Shown here: positions 51,798-61,226 of the stretch, piece by piece
How positions within the stretch are numbered: position 1 is the stretch's first letter
Layout: every line of letters begins with the position of its first letter
Source of the DNA: Herpetosiphon sp042688385
GTDB lineage: Bacteria > Chloroflexota > Chloroflexia > Chloroflexales > Herpetosiphonaceae
Assembly: GCF_042688385.1 (NCBI RefSeq)
Contig: NZ_JBHUPY010000001.1
Span: 186,001 to 250,000, forward strand
DNA: 64,000 bases
Direction: 5' to 3'
Program-made: the position numbers and the translations under genes
The notes under the pieces: model-generated
The model's database searches: none
What the model was told of the DNA's origin: nothing
Seen by the model: only the letters and a program-made list of their open reading frames with translations

Positions 51798-53753
51798 ATG
51801 CTTCGATCAAAGCGCCAATTGATGAGCTTTGCGCTCATGTTGGTCCTTGTTGTTCCGATCTTGGCTGCTTGTGGTGGCGATGCTACTCCAACCACGGCTC
51901 CAGCAACAACAGTCCCTGCAACCGCAACTACAGATAGCGCAGCAGTAGCTACGACTGAACCAACCGCTGCTGCAACCGAAACGGATGCAACTGTTGAACC
52001 AACTGCTGAAGCTGAAGCAACCGCAGAACCAACCGCTGGTACCGGCACCACGGGCGAAGGCCCTGGCACCGACCCAGAAAAAACCATCATCATTGGTATG
52101 ACCCAATCGCCAGACACCTTGTTCGGCATTGAATCACAATCAAGCGCCACCACCCAAGTGTTGTCAGCGATTCAGCCAGCCTGTTTCACCACCTTGGACT
52201 ATGAATACCAACCAGTTTGTTTCACCAAATTGCCAAGCTTCGAAGATGGCGATGCAGTGACCCAAACCGTTTCGGTTGACAGCAGCTACGAAGGCAACAT
52301 CGTCATCAACGACGAGTTGATCACCGACACCGCTAGCTTGACCGAAGCTATGGACATGGAACAAGTTGTTGTAACTTGGACCTTGATCGACGGCTTGACT
52401 TGGGAAGATGGCACCGCCATCACCGCTGCTGACTTCGTGTTTGCTGCTGAATTGTACCAAGATCCAGGCATCAAGAACGCTAGCCGCTTTGTACTTGATC
52501 GTACCCAAAAATACGAAGCCAAGGACGACAAAACCTTGGTATGGTACGCAGCTCCTGGTTACACCGATGCAACCTACTTCTTGAACACCTTTGGTCCTGA
52601 ACCAAAGCACGTTTTGGAAGGTGAAGACCCAGCAACCATTGGTGGTAGCGACTACGCTGCTAAGCCATTGGCATATGGCCCATATAAGATTGCTGAAAAC
52701 ACCCCTCAAGAAAGCACCAAATTGGTTGCTAACGAAACCTACTGGAAAAAAGGCTACCCAATCATTGGCAATGTTACCTTCAAGTATCTGACCAGTGAAG
52801 ATCAAGTCTTGCAACAATTGGAAAGCGGCGAAATTGACGTCGTTGGTTCAATTGGTTTGACCTTGGCGAACGCTCCTAAGCTCGACGAACTCGAAGCTGC
52901 TGGCACGCTCAAAGGTCAATATGTTCCAGCAACCGTGTGGGAACACATGGACTTTGGCGTAGAACGCAATGATGGTCAACCATCAATCTTCGCCGATGTG
53001 AAATTGCGCCAAGCTGTTGCTTTCGCAATCAACCGCAAGCAAATCATCGATAACGTCTTGTTCGGCAAGACCGTTGTGATGAACACCTTCTTGCCAGCCG
53101 ACCACTGGGCTTACCCACCAAACGGCGAAGGCTTGGAAGCATACGAATACGATGTTGAAAAAGCTAAGGCTCTCTTGACCGAAGCTGGTTGGACCGCTGG
53201 CGCTGATGGCATTCTTGAAAAAGATGGTGCTAAGCTCACGATTCAATTCTTCACCACCGAAAACAACCAAACCCGCGAAGCCGTTGCTCAATTGATCCAA
53301 GAAGACTTGAAAGCTGTCGGTATCGATGTTCAATTGAACTTCGTTCCAGCAACCGATGTTTTGTTCAAGAACGGCGCAGAAGGTATCTTGGCTGGCCGCC
53401 GCTTCGACTTGGGCTTGTACGCTTGGGTCAGTGGCCCAGAGCCATCGACCGCTCTGTACCTCTGTGATCAAATTCCAACCGAAGAAAACAGCTACGGCGG
53501 TCAGAACAACACTGGCTGGTGTAGCCCTGAATACGATGCAGCTGCGTTGGCTTCACAAGCTGAAACCGACCGCGCTAAGCGCATTCCTTTGGTCATCGAA
53601 GCTCAAAAAGTCTTCAATGCCGAATTGCCAACCTTCCCATTGTACCAACGCGTCAATGTTGGTGCATATAACGTCAAGGTTAGCGGCTTGGACTTGAATC
53701 CAACCAGCCAAGTTGACTTCTGGAACATCGAAACCTGGGACATTACCAAGTAA
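51798..53753 (+). CDS. oppA: Oligopeptide-type ABC transporter binding lipoprotein
   Basis: Lipid-anchored receptor (SBP family 5) that delivers peptides or similar solutes to the permease encoded downstream. 651 residues. Signal peptide and lipobox LAAC (MLRSKRQLMSFALMLVLVVP then ILAACGG), a Thr/Ala/Glu-rich spacer of about 65 residues, then the binding domain with LTWEDGTAITAADFVFAAEL, AYGPYKIAEN in parts, and LRQAVAFAINRKQIIDNVLFG. Codon use is strongly biased (GCT, GAA, AAG), as for a highly expressed gene. AGGAGG lies six bases upstream. Confidence 0.92.
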   Translation: MLRSKRQLMSFALMLVLVVPILAACGGDATPTTAPATTVPATATTDSAAVATTEPTAAATETDATVEPTAEAEATAEPTAGTGTTGEGPGTDPEKTIIIGMTQSPDTLFGIESQSSATTQVLSAIQPACFTTLDYEYQPVCFTKLPSFEDGDAVTQTVSVDSSYEGNIVINDELITDTASLTEAMDMEQVVVTWTLIDGLTWEDGTAITAADFVFAAELYQDPGIKNASRFVLDRTQKYEAKDDKTLVWYAAPGYTDATYFLNTFGPEPKHVLEGEDPATIGGSDYAAKPLAYGPYKIAENTPQESTKLVANETYWKKGYPIIGNVTFKYLTSEDQVLQQLESGEIDVVGSIGLTLANAPKLDELEAAGTLKGQYVPATVWEHMDFGVERNDGQPSIFADVKLRQAVAFAINRKQIIDNVLFGKTVVMNTFLPADHWAYPPNGEGLEAYEYDVEKAKALLTEAGWTAGADGILEKDGAKLTIQFFTTENNQTREAVAQLIQEDLKAVGIDVQLNFVPATDVLFKNGAEGILAGRRFDLGLYAWVSGPEPSTALYLCDQIPTEENSYGGQNNTGWCSPEYDAAALASQAETDRAKRIPLVIEAQKVFNAELPTFPLYQRVNVGAYNVKVSGLDLNPTSQVDFWNIETWDITK

Positions 53754-53768
53754 TTGGTAAGCTCCTCT

Positions 53769-53802
53769 CTACGGAGCTGCGTGCTTGCACGTAGCTCCGT
53801 AG
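53769..53802 (+). terminator. Hairpin directly after oppA
   Basis: 16-bp stem (53769-53784 with 53787-53802; one G-U pair) and a 2-base loop, starting 15 bases after the stop. It probably protects the oppA mRNA 3' end and lowers readthrough. Confidence 0.75.
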
Positions 53803-53884
53803 TTGTATCCCTCGCCTTCCCACAGCTTTTTGTGAGCGCACCATAAACAGTTAAATCAAGACAATGTTGTCACGCCCGGATTTT

Positions 53885-53925
53885 AACCACCAGACAGTGA
53901 TTGTCGTGCTTGTGTGGTTTTTTTT
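53885..53925 (+). terminator. Second terminator, T8 tract
   Basis: AACCAC (53885-53890) pairs with GTGGTT (53914-53919), with an inner GACA/TGTC stem, and eight T at 53918-53925. With the hairpin before it, it separates oppA from oppBCDF expression. Confidence 0.7.
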
Positions 53926-54080
53926 GTAATGCGAGATAAATGGTACAATAGGCCAGTTTTCCAAACCGATAAAATTCAATGCTCTTTTTTTGAACGTAAT
54001 TTGCCGTAACAGAGTGTACTAGTTAAGAACCATTTATCTTATCGGCAATTAACCATTTCAAGCATCTTTAGAGGTACCGC

Positions 54081-55148
54081 ATGACTGTATATCTCATTCG
54101 GCGCTTGTTTCAAGCGATTCTCGTTCTCCTGTTCTCATCGGCAGTGATCTACTCGCTGTTTGCCTTGGCTCCTGGTGGCCCCCTTGATGAGTTACGCCAA
54201 AATACTGACCCTAAGAGCCGTCCGAGTGAGGCGGATATTCAGCGTCAAGCAAAATTGCTCGGGGCTGATAAACCGTGGTACTTGTGGTATCCCACATGGC
54301 TTGCTGGTGATACATGGCTCGATAAAGTTGGGCTTGAACAATATGTCGGCGAGCGCAAAGGTATTTTACGCTGGGATTGGGGTACCTCATGGAAGTTCCA
54401 GCGCAATGCTCCCGTCTTAGACATTATTAAAGATAAGCTGCCCGATACGCTCTGGCTGATGATTACCTCAACGATCATTTCGTTGGTCTTGGGGATTCCG
54501 CTCGGCGTTTTCTCGGCAGTGCGCCAATATTCGTTCTTTGATTATATTTTGACCACATTTAGCTTTATCGGCTTATCATTGCCTTCCTTCTGGTTTGGGC
54601 TTTTGATTATTGCGGTATCGCTGTGGTTTAAACGCAATGGCTGGTTCTATTTCCCTGCTGGCGATATTTTGGCCTTGCGCAACTACGAAGTGCCAGTCCT
54701 CGGTACGGTTGTCGCTGGCTCGTTCCTTGATCGGGTCATGCACTTGGTGATGCCAGTTACCGTGCTTTCGATGCTCAACTTGGCCAACTGGAGCCGCTTT
54801 ATGCGCGCGAGTATGCTCGAAGTGCTCAGCCAAGATTATGTGCGGACTGCCCGCGCTAAAGGGGTCAAGGAACGGGTCGTGATCTACAAGCACGCCTTCC
54901 GCAATGCGTTGATTCCCTTGATTACAATCATCGTGTTTGCGATTCCTGGGGTTTTTGGCGGTGCATTGTTTACCGAAACAGTGTTTAACTACAAGGCACT
55001 TGGTTTTACCTTTATTAGTGCCCTCAACCTCAAAGATTATCCCTTGGCAATGGCCTTCTTGCTGATCTCATCGATCTTGCTGGTGTTTGCTACTTTGCTG
55101 GCTGATGTGCTCTATACCATTGTTGACCCACGAATTCGACTTGACTAG
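54081..55148 (+). CDS. oppB: Peptide ABC transporter permease, OppB/DppB type
   Basis: One of two membrane channel subunits. 355 residues, six membrane helices: the usual first helix (LIRRLFQAILVLLFSSAVIYSL), a long periplasmic stretch, then TLWLMITSTIISLVLGIPLGV and others. The EAA loop reads MLEVLSQDYVRTARAKGVKERVV (parts: QDYVRTARAKG) with GxxxxxxKHAFRNALIPL, the contact to the ATPases. The periplasmic stretch (about 45-110) is longer than in E. coli OppB (306 residues). Starts the oppBCDF operon. Confidence 0.93.
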   Translation: MTVYLIRRLFQAILVLLFSSAVIYSLFALAPGGPLDELRQNTDPKSRPSEADIQRQAKLLGADKPWYLWYPTWLAGDTWLDKVGLEQYVGERKGILRWDWGTSWKFQRNAPVLDIIKDKLPDTLWLMITSTIISLVLGIPLGVFSAVRQYSFFDYILTTFSFIGLSLPSFWFGLLIIAVSLWFKRNGWFYFPAGDILALRNYEVPVLGTVVAGSFLDRVMHLVMPVTVLSMLNLANWSRFMRASMLEVLSQDYVRTARAKGVKERVVIYKHAFRNALIPLITIIVFAIPGVFGGALFTETVFNYKALGFTFISALNLKDYPLAMAFLLISSILLVFATLLADVLYTIVDPRIRLD

Positions 55149-55200
55149 TTGAGGCTCGTAGTGTTCGATTGGTTTAGCGACCCGTGTGAAAGGAAAATCC

Positions 55201-56172
55201 ATGGCTGTTTCAACAACTCAAGTCGAGGCCCGTGAGGCGAAAAAAGACGAATATGAGCGCCCGTGGCTTGAGATTCTCAAACGCTTTTCACGCCACCGCT
55301 TTGCGGTTGCAAGCGTAGTGGTTTTGTTTTTGATGATTGTGGCGGTTACCTTTGGGCCATTGTTTATGCCCTTTGGCGAAACTGATACCGCAGTTACTAA
55401 AAAAGATCAACCACCAGGCACCGAATATGTCGTCCCTAAAAATCTTTACTATAATAGTATTGGTGGCGAGGTCCGAACTGCGGCCGGCACGACCCTGACC
55501 TTCTGGCTTGGCTCAGATGGGATTGGCCGCGATTTGCTGACCCGTTTGTTATATGCAGGCCGGGTGTCGCTGTATATTGCGGTTGCGGTTACCTTGCTCA
55601 GCGAATTGATTGGGATTATCATTGGTGTGATGAGTGGCTACTTTGGTGGGTTTGTCGATGCCTTTGCAATGCGCTTTGTCGACTTCCTCAACACCTTGCC
55701 GTTGCTGCCAATTCTGTTGATTATCTCGACAATTCTTGAGCCAACGGTCAACCTACTGATTTTGATCTTGGTGTTCTTTAGTTGGACTGGCGGCGCACGC
55801 TTGATGCGTGGCCAAATCTTGAGCTTACGCGAGCAAGAATATGTTTCTGCTTCGCGGGCCTTGGGTGCGTCCAACTTGCGGATTATGTTCCGCCACCTTG
55901 TGCCAAACGCCTTGGCTCCGAACATCGTTAATGCCTCGTTGGCCTTGAGCGGTGTGATGATTACCGAAGCAGCCTTGAGCTTCTTAGGCTTCGGGGTCAA
56001 GTTGCCAGCTGCCTCATGGGGCAATATGCTCAAAGGTGTCAACACCACGATTCTGGAAAAATATACCTGGCAAGCCTTCTTCCCGGGGCTGGCGATCTTT
56101 ATTTGTTCATTGTGCTTCAATTTTATTGGCGATGGCTTGCGCGACGCTCTTGACCCACGCGCCAAACGCTAA
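55201..56172 (+). CDS. oppC: Peptide ABC transporter permease, OppC/DppC type
   Basis: Second channel subunit. 323 residues: cytoplasmic N-terminus with the OppC_N helix (VASVVVLFLMIVAVTFGPLF), a loop, then five helices. EAA loop REQEYVSASRALGASNLRI and FRHLVPNALAPNIV. The typical GTDxxGRD motif before helix 2 is here GSDGIGRDLLTRLLYAGRVSL. The ATG at 55201 has AAAGGA seven bases upstream; a frame extension to 55186 lacks one. Confidence 0.93.
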   Translation: MAVSTTQVEAREAKKDEYERPWLEILKRFSRHRFAVASVVVLFLMIVAVTFGPLFMPFGETDTAVTKKDQPPGTEYVVPKNLYYNSIGGEVRTAAGTTLTFWLGSDGIGRDLLTRLLYAGRVSLYIAVAVTLLSELIGIIIGVMSGYFGGFVDAFAMRFVDFLNTLPLLPILLIISTILEPTVNLLILILVFFSWTGGARLMRGQILSLREQEYVSASRALGASNLRIMFRHLVPNALAPNIVNASLALSGVMITEAALSFLGFGVKLPAASWGNMLKGVNTTILEKYTWQAFFPGLAIFICSLCFNFIGDGLRDALDPRAKR

Positions 56173-56203
56173 CCTGTAATTCTTGCTAGATAGGGGCATG
56201 CTT

Positions 56204-57172
56204 GTGGCTCAATCCGATGTTTTGTTGAAACTCAAGGGTGTCAAAACCTACTTTTTCACCGATGAAGGCACTGTCCATGCCGTCGATGGCCTCGATTTTC
56301 AGGTGCGTCGTGGCGAAACCCTAGGGATTGTCGGTGAATCAGGCTGTGGCAAAAGCGTAACCTCCATGTCGATTTTACGCTTGCTGGGCAAAACTGGTAA
56401 AGTCATCGAAGGCGAAATCATGTTCGATGGCGAAAATTTGCTCGACTTGAGTGAAGAAGAAATGCGCAAAATCCGGGGTAATCGGATTTCAATGATTTTT
56501 CAACAGCCAACGACCTGTCTGAATCCTGTTTTCCGCATTGGTGAACAGATTATCGAGGCCTTGCAAATTCACCAAGGGCTTTCGGGCGAGGAAGCCAATA
56601 AACGCACGATTGAGCTTTTGACCTTAGTCGGTTTGCCCGACCCCGTGCGTCGCATGCGCTCGTTCCCCCACGAAATTTCTGGTGGTCAGGCCCAACGGGT
56701 GATGATCGCCATGGCGTTGGCATGTAACCCAGAATTGTTGATTGCTGACGAACCAACCACCGCACTTGACGTAACGATTCAAGCGCAAATCTTGGATCTG
56801 ATGCGCGAGTTGCGCGAAAAAGTCAATACTGCAATTATTTTGATTACCCACGATTTAGGGGTTGTGGCCGAAATGGCCGAAAATGTGATGGTTATGTATG
56901 CAGGCAGGGCCGTCGAATACGCCCCTGTTCATGCGCTGTTTGAAGCACCCAAACACCCCTATACCCAAGGCTTGATCGCTTCAACCCCGGTTTTGGGCAA
57001 TGTGCGTGACGAATTAGAAACCATTCCTGGCCAGGTTCCAAGCTTGTTGAACCCGCCTGCTGGTTGTCGTTTTGCTTCACGCTGCGCCCATCGGATGGAT
57101 CAATGTACCCAAGAAGAACCCCCGTTGATCAAGCTCGAAGGTGATCGACTGGTACGTTGCTGGTTGTACTAG
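56204..57172 (+). CDS. oppD: Peptide ABC transporter ATPase, OppD type
   Basis: Energises the transporter. About 322 residues: Walker A GESGCGKSVTS, Q-loop IFQQPTTCLNP, signature SGGQAQRVMIAMAL, Walker B LLIADEPTTALD, switch His in LITHDLGVV, and the C-terminal oligopeptide extension CRFASRCAHRMDQC, whose Cys may hold an iron-sulfur cluster as in some OppD/DppD proteins. GTG at 56204 with AGGGG seven bases upstream is preferred; ATG at 56198 is too close to that site. Confidence 0.93.
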   Translation: MAQSDVLLKLKGVKTYFFTDEGTVHAVDGLDFQVRRGETLGIVGESGCGKSVTSMSILRLLGKTGKVIEGEIMFDGENLLDLSEEEMRKIRGNRISMIFQQPTTCLNPVFRIGEQIIEALQIHQGLSGEEANKRTIELLTLVGLPDPVRRMRSFPHEISGGQAQRVMIAMALACNPELLIADEPTTALDVTIQAQILDLMRELREKVNTAIILITHDLGVVAEMAENVMVMYAGRAVEYAPVHALFEAPKHPYTQGLIASTPVLGNVRDELETIPGQVPSLLNPPAGCRFASRCAHRMDQCTQEEPPLIKLEGDRLVRCWLY

Positions 57173-57184
57173 AAGAGGTTTTAC

Positions 57185-58174
57185 ATGACTGTTTCCAACA
57201 GTACCAGTGAGCATTTGCTTGAGGTACGCAATCTCAAGAAATATTTTCCAATTAAAGGTGGCTTGCTGCGCCGCACTGTCGCCGAAGTTAAGGCACTTGA
57301 TGGCGTTAGTTTTAGCATCAAGAAGGGCGAAACGCTTGGTTTAGTCGGTGAATCTGGCTGTGGCAAAACGACTACTGGCCGCACAGTTCTGCGCTTGATT
57401 CCACCTTCTGGTGGTCAAGTGTTGTTTGAAGGCCAAGATGTGCTCAAGGCAAGCGCTGGCCAAATGCGCGTCCTGCGGCGTAATATGCAAATTGTGTTTC
57501 AAGACCCTTATGCCTCGCTCAACCCACGGATTCCAGTAGGCCAAAGTATTGCCGAGGGCTTGAAAATTCACAATATTGGCACGCCCAAGGAGCGGCTTGA
57601 CCAAGTTGCCCAGGTGCTGGAACGGGTCGGCTTGAATTCAAGCCACATGCGCCGTTTCCCCCACGAGTTTTCTGGCGGCCAACGCCAACGGATCGGGATT
57701 GCCCGCGCCTTGGTGATGCAGCCAAAACTGATCGTCTGCGATGAGCCAGTTTCGGCCTTGGACGTGTCGATTCAAGCCCAAGTGCTTAACTTGTTGAACG
57801 ACTTGCAAAAAGATTTGGGCCTGACTTATCTGTTTATCGCCCACAACTTAAGCGTTGTCGAGCATATCAGCAATCGGGTAGGCGTGATGTACTTAGGGCG
57901 CATGGTCGAGCTTTCAAGCCGTGACCAATTGTTCCGCAAGCCAATGCACCCCTATACCAAAGCCTTGATGTCGGCAATTCCCTTGCCCGATCCAACCATC
58001 AAGCGCGATCGGATTATCTTGGAAGGCGACGTGCCAAGCCCGGTTAATCCACCAAGCGGCTGTCGCTTCCACCCACGTTGCTGGTTGGCGCAAGATATTT
58101 GTAAACACGACGACCCAGCCTTTGAGGAAAAAGAGCCAGGCCACTTTGTTGCTTGTCACTTTGCTCAGGGTTAA
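57185..58174 (+). CDS. oppF: Peptide ABC transporter ATPase, OppF type
   Basis: Second ATPase, forms a heterodimer with OppD. 329 residues: Walker A GESGCGKTTTGRT, Q-loop VFQDPYASLNPR, signature FSGGQRQRIGIARAL, Walker B LIVCDEPVSALD, FIAHNLSVV, and C-terminal CRFHPRCWLAQDIC. The N-terminus carries the OppF-type stretch YFPIKGGLLRRTVAEVKALD. GAAGAGG lies six bases upstream. Followed by a hairpin terminator. Confidence 0.95.
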   Translation: MTVSNSTSEHLLEVRNLKKYFPIKGGLLRRTVAEVKALDGVSFSIKKGETLGLVGESGCGKTTTGRTVLRLIPPSGGQVLFEGQDVLKASAGQMRVLRRNMQIVFQDPYASLNPRIPVGQSIAEGLKIHNIGTPKERLDQVAQVLERVGLNSSHMRRFPHEFSGGQRQRIGIARALVMQPKLIVCDEPVSALDVSIQAQVLNLLNDLQKDLGLTYLFIAHNLSVVEHISNRVGVMYLGRMVELSSRDQLFRKPMHPYTKALMSAIPLPDPTIKRDRIILEGDVPSPVNPPSGCRFHPRCWLAQDICKHDDPAFEEKEPGHFVACHFAQG

Positions 58175-58198
58175 ACAGCTTGTTGGGATTACGCATCA

Positions 58199-58232
58199 GA
58201 ACCGAGGCGGCTTTGCTACCTCGGTTCGTTGT
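58199..58232 (+). terminator. Terminator after oppF
   Basis: GAACCGAGG (58199-58207) pairs with CCTCGGTTC (58219-58227), 11-base loop, then GTTGTTT. 25 bases after the oppF stop. Confidence 0.75.
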
Positions 58233-58404
58233 TTAACCAGCTAAAGATCTGATGAGAAACCCCATGTGTGGCCTAAATATGGCTTGGCTGCATTCGACAA
58301 AAATGGCTGGCTGCGCTACACTGCCTGTTGCTTAAAAGTGATCGAACGTTGCGGTTTGAATAAATTAGAGCGTCAACGATCGGCAAGTTTTTTGGGCTTG
58401 TACG

Positions 58405-60177
58405 ATGGTTCGCCTTGGATTGATGCTGATGAAATTGCGTTTTAGCCTTGCGCTTTTGCTGTGTTTTAGTTTGGTTGGTTGTAGTGTTGAGGGTGGCGCA
58501 CCAGTCGGTCAGCCAACGGTGCAGGTTCAAACTCCTCTGCCAACAACCAATCCCGCCACAAGCAATCTCTGGACATTGGGTCTGACTGAAGAACCAGTCG
58601 ATCTCTATCCCTATAGTTATGCGTTTCGGGGCGCTGCGCCCTTGATTGAATTGCTCTACCCAGCTCCATTGACGGTGGTGAACGAAGCCTATACCACAAC
58701 GGGAGTTTTGGAGCGTGTGCCATCATTTGAAAATGGCGATGTGCAATATATTACAACCACAGTTAATCTTGATTCGAATGGTGTGATTACCACGACCCAA
58801 ACCGAAACGATTACCAGCGTGCGCCAGTTGACGGTGACCTATCGCTGGAATAAAAATCTGCAATGGGACGATGGCCAGCCATTAACCGCTGCTGATTCGG
58901 TCTTTGCTTATAAGTTGTTGCGTGGCAGCGCCTCGACCGCTCAATTGGCCACCCAAAGCGACCTAACCGCCGATTATGTGGCGCTTGACGAATATACGAC
59001 ACGCGCTTATTTGCCACCAGAGCGCGATGATCCGAATTATTTGATTACGGTTTGGACTCCGCTGCCAGCCCATCTTTTTGAAGGCGAACCAAGCGCTAAA
59101 CAAGTGAGCGATCGCTTAGGCCAATCGCCGCTTGGCTATGGCCCGTATAAGCTCAAAGCTTGGACTGCTGGCACTCAATTGGAGTTTGTGCGCCGTGAAG
59201 GTCAAGCTGAACAATTGCCAAGCACAATCGTTGCCCGACTATACCCCGATATTGCCATGATGCGCGATGATGTGCTGAGCGGGCGGGTTGATGTGGCTTG
59301 GACTGAAGGCTCGTTGGAACAATTAGCGCCTGAGCTTAAAACCGACGTGCAATCCAAAACCTTGCAACTCTTGCAAGCACCCAACCCAATTTGGGAACAT
59401 ATTGATATGAACTTGGCGGTTGTGGCCTTGCAAGATATTCGCATGCGCCAAGCGATTGCCCATGGCTTCGACCGCGAGGCAATTAGCACGACCTTGTATG
59501 GCTCGCCCAAGGCCGTTTTGCATAGCTGGTTGGCTGCTGAATCATGGGCCTTTGATCCAACCACCGCCGTCAGCTATACCTTTGATCCCGCTTACTCGCG
59601 CGAATTGCTTGATCAGATGAATTATCTTGATACCAATAGCGATGGTTTGCGCGAGCGCCCTGATGGCTCGCCATTCCAATTAACCTTGACGACATCGACT
59701 CAAACCCCAATTCGCCAACGGCTGAGCGAGCAATTTGTTAGCGATATGCGAGCGATTGGGATTGATATAAAGATTGAAGCCTTGTCAACGACCGACCTGT
59801 ATAGCCAGCAAGGGCCGTTGTTTGGTCGGCGTTTTGAGCTGGCCCTGTTTGGTTGGTTGCGCAGCGTCGATCCCGATGGCGCGGTGCTATGGAGTTGCGC
59901 TGCAATTCCCAATCAAATTAATGGTTACTCCGGCGATAACTTTACTGGCTGGTGTATGGATACTGCTGATAAGGCAATTCGTACCGCCACTAGTTCGCTT
60001 GATCCCGCAGTGCGTAAAGCAGCCTATAGCCAACAGCAGGAAATTTTTACCCGCGAATTGCCAGTGTTGCCAGTAATTACGCGCCAAACCACGGTGCTGC
60101 TTGCGCCCACCATTCGCGGTGTTCGGCCCCAGCCTTTGGCTCCAATTACTTGGAACTTGAGTGCTTGGCAACGCTAA
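58405..60177 (+). CDS. Second SBP family 5 lipoprotein (OppA paralog)
   Basis: 590 residues, lipid-anchored: signal peptide with lipobox LVGC (FSLALLLCFSLVGC), a Pro/Thr spacer, then a binding domain with NLQWDDGQPLTAADSVFAYKLL, LGYGPYKLKAW and DIRMRQAIAHGFDREAISTTLYG, read in parts. Same architecture as the OppA at 51798 but clearly diverged. It lies behind the oppF terminator, so it is probably regulated apart, and may offer the same permease a different substrate range. ATG at 58405; internal ATGs at 58423 and 58429 are alternatives, and none has a clear ribosome-binding site. Confidence 0.87.
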   Translation: MVRLGLMLMKLRFSLALLLCFSLVGCSVEGGAPVGQPTVQVQTPLPTTNPATSNLWTLGLTEEPVDLYPYSYAFRGAAPLIELLYPAPLTVVNEAYTTTGVLERVPSFENGDVQYITTTVNLDSNGVITTTQTETITSVRQLTVTYRWNKNLQWDDGQPLTAADSVFAYKLLRGSASTAQLATQSDLTADYVALDEYTTRAYLPPERDDPNYLITVWTPLPAHLFEGEPSAKQVSDRLGQSPLGYGPYKLKAWTAGTQLEFVRREGQAEQLPSTIVARLYPDIAMMRDDVLSGRVDVAWTEGSLEQLAPELKTDVQSKTLQLLQAPNPIWEHIDMNLAVVALQDIRMRQAIAHGFDREAISTTLYGSPKAVLHSWLAAESWAFDPTTAVSYTFDPAYSRELLDQMNYLDTNSDGLRERPDGSPFQLTLTTSTQTPIRQRLSEQFVSDMRAIGIDIKIEALSTTDLYSQQGPLFGRRFELALFGWLRSVDPDGAVLWSCAAIPNQINGYSGDNFTGWCMDTADKAIRTATSSLDPAVRKAAYSQQQEIFTRELPVLPVITRQTTVLLAPTIRGVRPQPLAPITWNLSAWQR

Positions 60178-60243
60178 CGGCGTGAATTATGCTTAATCAA
60201 TGGAACTGAACGAATGACAATCAACGTGGATTAAGCTAAATCT

Positions 60244-61188
60244 ATGCGCTTATTAATTGGCATTGTGCTGTTAAACCTCGTCTGGTGTAGCTTCCGCCCC
60301 CAAGAACGCCAAATTCTCTGGGGGTGGTTTTTGCGTATTTGGCCCCGTTTGCGGCCAATTTTGGGCTGGTTTTTTATTTTCATTGGCATTTTGGGTGTCA
60401 TTTTGCCCATTCTGCAAGGCTTGATTTTCTTGGTGCTTGGCTCGGCGCTGATTGGCCCACGCCATCGCTTGATTCGCTTGACGAGAGTGCTGTATAAACG
60501 TTTTTTACGCTGGCTGGCAACGCGGCGCAATCGGGTGCTCGCTTGGGTCGGACGCTTTGGCATCCGTTCGTTGCGCACCCTGAATCAGCAAATTCAACGC
60601 CTGAAGGATTATCGGGCGCGCTATTATCGTAAGCATCGATTAATTCGCTTGGCGATTGTGCCACCAGCAGCGGTTATCAGCGAGCTTAATCACTATCGAC
60701 TGCGCTACGATCCAAGTTATCGCCATGGCTTGCCGCCGCATATTGTGTTGGTGCCAAGTAGCCTGCCGCTTGATCGCGGTGCATTTGAAGCGCAGATTGT
60801 GACAGCACTTCAGCAGTATCCTGCGTTTGAAGTGACGCTTGATCAGCTACAAATTGCTCCAATTCAGCATCGCTTGGTGGTTACGCCGAGCCAAGGCCAA
60901 GCAGCACTTGAACACCTTCAAGCCGTTTTGCCTACAACCAGGCCAATCGAACGCCGGCCATGGCCAGCACTGACGCTTGGCAAATTGCTGCAATACAGTA
61001 GTTTGGAAAGTGCCCAAGCGTGGGTGGCCGAAAGCTGGCAACCCCAAACATGGCAGGTAACTGAAGTCGTATTGTTTGAAGAACGTTTTGGCCACATGTG
61101 GCACGAAGTGCGGCGTTTTCGCCTAGCCCAAGCACCCATGAAGCAGACGGAGTATGTTAAGATAGATGATATTAACTATTCTCGCTAA
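60244..61188 (+). CDS. Membrane protein with C-terminal 2H-like domain, unknown
   Basis: 314 residues, not firmly recognised. N-terminus: two membrane helices (LLIGIVLLNLVWCSF and PILGWFFIFIGILGVILPILQGLIFLVLGSALIG in parts; the short loop resembles the PGPGW/DUF454 type), then a very basic Arg-rich stretch (about 75-140). C-terminus: about 160 residues resembling 2'-5' RNA ligase/2H phosphoesterases, with PHIVLVPS (about 167) and QHRLVVTPS (about 218) where HxT/S-type motifs would be. The Thr/Ser two residues after His is replaced by Val in both, so catalysis is doubtful. Placed 38 bases before the dehydrogenase gene. Confidence 0.5.
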   Translation: MRLLIGIVLLNLVWCSFRPQERQILWGWFLRIWPRLRPILGWFFIFIGILGVILPILQGLIFLVLGSALIGPRHRLIRLTRVLYKRFLRWLATRRNRVLAWVGRFGIRSLRTLNQQIQRLKDYRARYYRKHRLIRLAIVPPAAVISELNHYRLRYDPSYRHGLPPHIVLVPSSLPLDRGAFEAQIVTALQQYPAFEVTLDQLQIAPIQHRLVVTPSQGQAALEHLQAVLPTTRPIERRPWPALTLGKLLQYSSLESAQAWVAESWQPQTWQVTEVVLFEERFGHMWHEVRRFRLAQAPMKQTEYVKIDDINYSR

Positions 61189-61226
61189 AGCAATGCTGCT
61201 TATACTCACTGCCGAGGAGTTTTACG

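Larger units (their letters stand above)
53754..54080. other. oppA-oppB gap with two hairpins
   Basis: 327 bp without a gene. It contains a long GC-rich hairpin (53769-53802) and a T8 terminator (53885-53925). TACAAT at 53944-53949 could be the -10 of a separate oppB promoter but lacks a placed -35. Confidence 0.55.

Noticed and set aside
52164..52817. 217-codon minus-strand ORF opposite oppA
   Set aside because: Created by the strong codon bias of oppA on the other strand; no start signal or domain.
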